A model generated the notes under the pieces. The model saw nothing but the letters and a program-made list of their open reading frames with translations, searched no databases and had not been told where the DNA came from. Shown here in pieces: positions 20,113 to 22,523 of a DNA stretch of 22,523 bases; within the stretch, counting starts at the first letter, position 1, and every line of letters starts with the position of its first letter. The DNA comes from Steinernema hermaphroditum. Lineage: Eukaryota > Nematoda > Chromadorea > Rhabditida > Steinernematidae. The DNA lies in NCBI GenBank assembly GCA_030435675.1, contig JAUCMV010000041.1, forward strand, positions 1-22,523, read 5' to 3'. A program made the translations under genes and the position numbers.

Positions 20113-22523
20113 GATTGGATCTTGTAGAACTGCACGAGCCTGATCGAACGCGCCTATTCCCGTTGGATTTACTGTGGACTATCTTAGTTTCCTGCAAAAC
20201 TTTCAATTCGAGACAGATAGGGCCTTGCTCACACCAAGAGCTCTGCATCTGACCCTCCTGCTCCAAAGTACCATAGCATTTTTATGATTGGATCTTGTAG
20301 AACTGCACGAGCCTGATCGAACGCGCCTACTCTCGTTGGATTTACTGTGGACTATCTTAGTTTCCTGCAAAACTTTCAATTCGAGACAGATAGGGCCCTT
20401 GCTCATACAAAGAGTTCTGCATCTGACCCTCCTGCTCCAAAGTACCATAGCATTTTTATGATTGGATCTTGTAGAACTGCAGGAGCCTGATCGAACGCGC
20501 CTACTCTCGTTGGATTTCCTGTGGACTATCTTAGTTTCCTGCAAAACTTTCAATTCGAGACAGATAGGGCCTTGTTCATACAAAGAGTTCTGCATCTGAC
20601 CCTCCTGCTCCAAAGTACCATAGCATTTTTATGATTGGATCTTGTAGAACTGCACGAGCCTGATCGAACGCGCCTACTCTCGTTGGATTTACTGTGGACT
20701 ATCTTAGTTTCCTGCAAAACTTTCAATTCGAGACAGATAGGGCCTTGTTCATACAAAGAGTTATGCATCTGACCCTCCTGCTCCAAAGTACCATAGCATT
20801 TTTATGATTGGATCTTGTAGAACTGCACGAGCCTGATCGAACGCGCCTACTCTCGTTGGATTTACTGTGGACTATCTTAGTTTCCTGCAAAACTTTCAAT
20901 TCGAGACAGATAGGGCCTTGTTCATACAAAGAGTTCTGCATCTGACCCTCCTGCTCCAAAGTACCATAGCATTTTTATGATTGGATCTTGTAGAACTGCA
21001 CGAGCCTGATCGAACGCGCCTACTCTCGTTGGATTTACTGTGGACTATCTTAGTTTCCTGCAAAACTTTCAATTCGAGACAGATAGGGCCCTTGCTCATA
21101 CAAAGAGTTATGCATCTGACCCCTCCTGCTCCAAAGTACCATAGCATTTTTATGATTGGATCTTGTAGAACTGCACGAGCCTGATCGAACGCGCCTATTC
21201 CCGTTGGGATTACTGTGGACTATCTTAGTTTCCTGCAAAACTTTCAATTCGAGACAGATAGGGCCTTGCTCACACCAAGAGCTCTGCATCTGACCCTCCT
21301 GCTCCAAAGTACCATAGCATTTTTATGATTGGATCTTGTAGAACTGCACGAGCCTGATCGAACGCGCCTATTCCCGTTGGGTTTACTGTGGACTATCTTA
21401 GTTTCCTGCAAAACTTTCAATTCGAGACAGATAGGGCCTTGTTCATACAAAGAGTTCTGCATCTGACCCTCCTGCTCCAAAGTACCATAGCATTTTTATG
21501 ATTGGATCTTGTAGAACTGCACGAGCCTGATCGAACGCGCCTACTCCCGTTGGATTTACTGTGGACTATCTTAGTTTCCTGCAAAACTTTCAATTCGAGA
21601 CAGATAGGGCCTTGTTCATACAAAGAGTTCTGCATCTGACCCTCCTGCTCCAAAGTACCATAGCATTTTTATGATTGGATCTTGTAGAACTGCACGAGCC
21701 TGATCGAACGCGCCTACTCTCGTTGGATTTACTGTGGACTATCTTAGTTTCCTGCAAAACTTTCAATTCGAGACAGATAGGGCCTTGTTCACACCAAGAG
21801 TTCTGCATCTGACCCTCCTGCTCCAAAGTACCATAGCATTTTTATGATTGGATCTTGTAGAACTGCACGAGCCTGATCGAACGCGCCTACTCTCGTTGGA
21901 TTTACTGTGGACTATCTTAGTTTCCTGCAAAACTTTCAATTCGAGACAGATAGGGCCTTGTTCATACAAAGAGTTCTGCATCTGACCCTCCTGCTCCAAA
22001 GTACCATAGCATTTTTATGATTGGATCTTGTAGAACTGCACGAGCCTGATCGAACGCGCCTATTCCCGTTGGATTTACTGTGGACTATCTTAGTTTCCTG
22101 CAAAACTTTCAATTCGAGACAGATAGGGCCTTGTTCATGCAAAGAGTTCTGCATCTGACCCCTCCTGCTCCAAAGTACCATAGCATTTTTATGATTGGAT
22201 CTTGTAGAACTGCACGAGCCTGATCGAACGCGCCTATTCCCGTTGGGATTACTGTGGACTATCTTAGTTTCCTGCAAAACTTTCAATTCGAGACAGATAG
22301 GGCCTTGCTCACACCAAGAGCTCTGCATCTGACCCTCCTGCTCCAAAGTACCATAGCATTTTTATGATTGGATCTTGTAGAACTGCACGAGCCTGATCGA
22401 ACGCGCCTACTCTCGTTGGATTTACTGTGGACTATCTTAGTTTCCTGCAAAACTTTCAATTCGAGACAGATAGGGCCTTGTTCATGCAAAGAGTTCTGCA
22501 TCTGACCCTCCTGCTCCAAAGTA
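20113..22523 (+). repeat. Right domain block 3, E-rich, loose six-monomer period
   Basis: Monomers start at 20113, 20286, 20460, 20633, 20806, 20979, 21154, 21327, 21500, 21673, 21846, 22019, 22193 and 22366 (cut by the window end). Copies with AGAGCTCTG and a CCCGTTGG front lie at 20113, 21154 and 22193, about 1040 bp or six monomers apart. A D-like or extended monomer (174-175 bp, GACCCCTCC) precedes the last two. Most others are E or mosaics. The front marker shows mixed forms here: CTATTCCCGTTGGATTTAC, CTACTCCCGTTGG and CCCGTTGGGTTTAC. TTCATGCAAAG replaces TTCATACAAAG in the monomers at 22019 and 22366. The six-monomer period is weaker than the 11-monomer one. Confidence 0.75.

Larger units (their letters stand above)
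1..22523. repeat. Tandem satellite array, ~173-bp monomer, partial at both ends
   Basis: The whole window is built of one unit repeated head to tail in one orientation. The segment TCAATTCGAGAC or a close variant recurs 132 times (first 72, last 22456). Most spacings are 173 bp, with frequent 161 and 172 and rarer 162, 163, 164, 168, 171, 174, 175 and one 198. With the monomer start placed at GATTGGATCTTGTAG, an E-type copy counts 173 bases: A 43, C 42, G 34, T 54 (44% GC). It has six CpG, one T5 run at its end and one A4 run near its middle. No stretch falls outside the repeat. A nucleosome-sized unit with higher-order structure is typical of eukaryotic centromeric or pericentromeric satellites. 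That location is inferred; the family is not one I recognise. Confidence 0.98.

Noticed and set aside
1..22523. More than a hundred recurring short open frames (mostly 66-84 codons), many on the minus strand with a conserved RRVRSGSCSSTRSN segment.
   Set aside because: They are the same repeat read over and over. The 173-bp period is not a multiple of three, so each frame runs only about 1.4 monomers, overlaps the next in another frame and stops. Bases do not vary in a codon-like way, and no signal, domain or ribosome-site pattern is visible.
1..22523. CRISPR array, because of many evenly spaced direct repeats.
   Set aside because: The whole 173-bp unit is repeated with no unique spacers; repeat length and homogeneity fit satellite DNA.
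1..22523. Primate alpha satellite, because monomer length is close to 171 bp and higher-order repeats are present.
   Set aside because: The monomer sequence does not resemble alpha satellite as I know it, apart from a short AAAGAGTT-like stretch; the length similarity reflects nucleosome-sized units in general.
1..22523. Inverted monomers or embedded transposable elements.
   Set aside because: Spacing of the anchor segment is accounted for throughout, always in the same orientation, leaving no room for an insertion.

Overview
The window is one uninterrupted satellite DNA array. A unit of about 173 bp is repeated head to tail, all in the same orientation, from the first base to the last. I located the same internal segment (TCAATTCGAGAC and its variants) 132 times between 72 and 22456, a mean spacing of about 171 bp. 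Both window edges cut through a monomer, so the array continues on both sides. I see no protein-coding gene, RNA gene, transposon, CRISPR array or non-satellite insertion. The short open frames that recur on both strands are by-products of the repeat.

The organism is almost certainly a eukaryote. A long, homogenised, nucleosome-sized tandem array with higher-order structure is typical of centromeric or pericentromeric heterochromatin. I do not recognise the family. It does not look like primate alpha satellite or the Arabidopsis 178-bp repeat, and the sequence does not fix the clade. The monomer is about 44% GC with six CpG sites.

Monomers fall into recurring types, named here by diagnostic bases. 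K has GGATTTCCTG with TTGTTTATAC and is 173 bp. E has GGATTTACTG with TTGTTCATAC. E2 and K2 are the two reciprocal combinations of those markers. W has CCCGTTGGGATTAC, GGTCTATC and AGAGCACTG. L has the CCCGTTGGGATTAC front, CAGCAGGGCCTTG and CACACCAAGAG, and is 172 bp. C has CAGCAGGGCCCTTG and TTATGCATC and is often shortened to 161 bp by a 12-bp deletion. C' is C with GACGCCTCC. C2 is full-length C. D has GACAGACAGGGCCC and is up to 175 bp. G has TTTCGATTCG and GATAGGACC.

Layout: 1-1044 is a mixed left flank. From 1045 to 15276 lie eight 'phrases', each opening with C-L and holding 5-13 monomers (13, 12, 10, 5, 11, 11, 10, 12). The two 11-monomer phrases at 7844 and 9698 are each exactly 1854 bp and look identical by eye. 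Phrases 3-6 make a 6241-bp second-order unit whose beginning is copied again from 11552. After a short ninth phrase (15277-15954) comes a full-length, less regular right domain to 22523, with G/K2/C2 blocks, then D-containing dimers and trimers, then a loosely six-monomer-periodic E-rich block.

No genes act together here. The biology is that of array evolution: unequal exchange, gene-conversion mosaics, a hotspot of length change in C monomers, and a motif one base away from the core CENP-B box in some monomer types.
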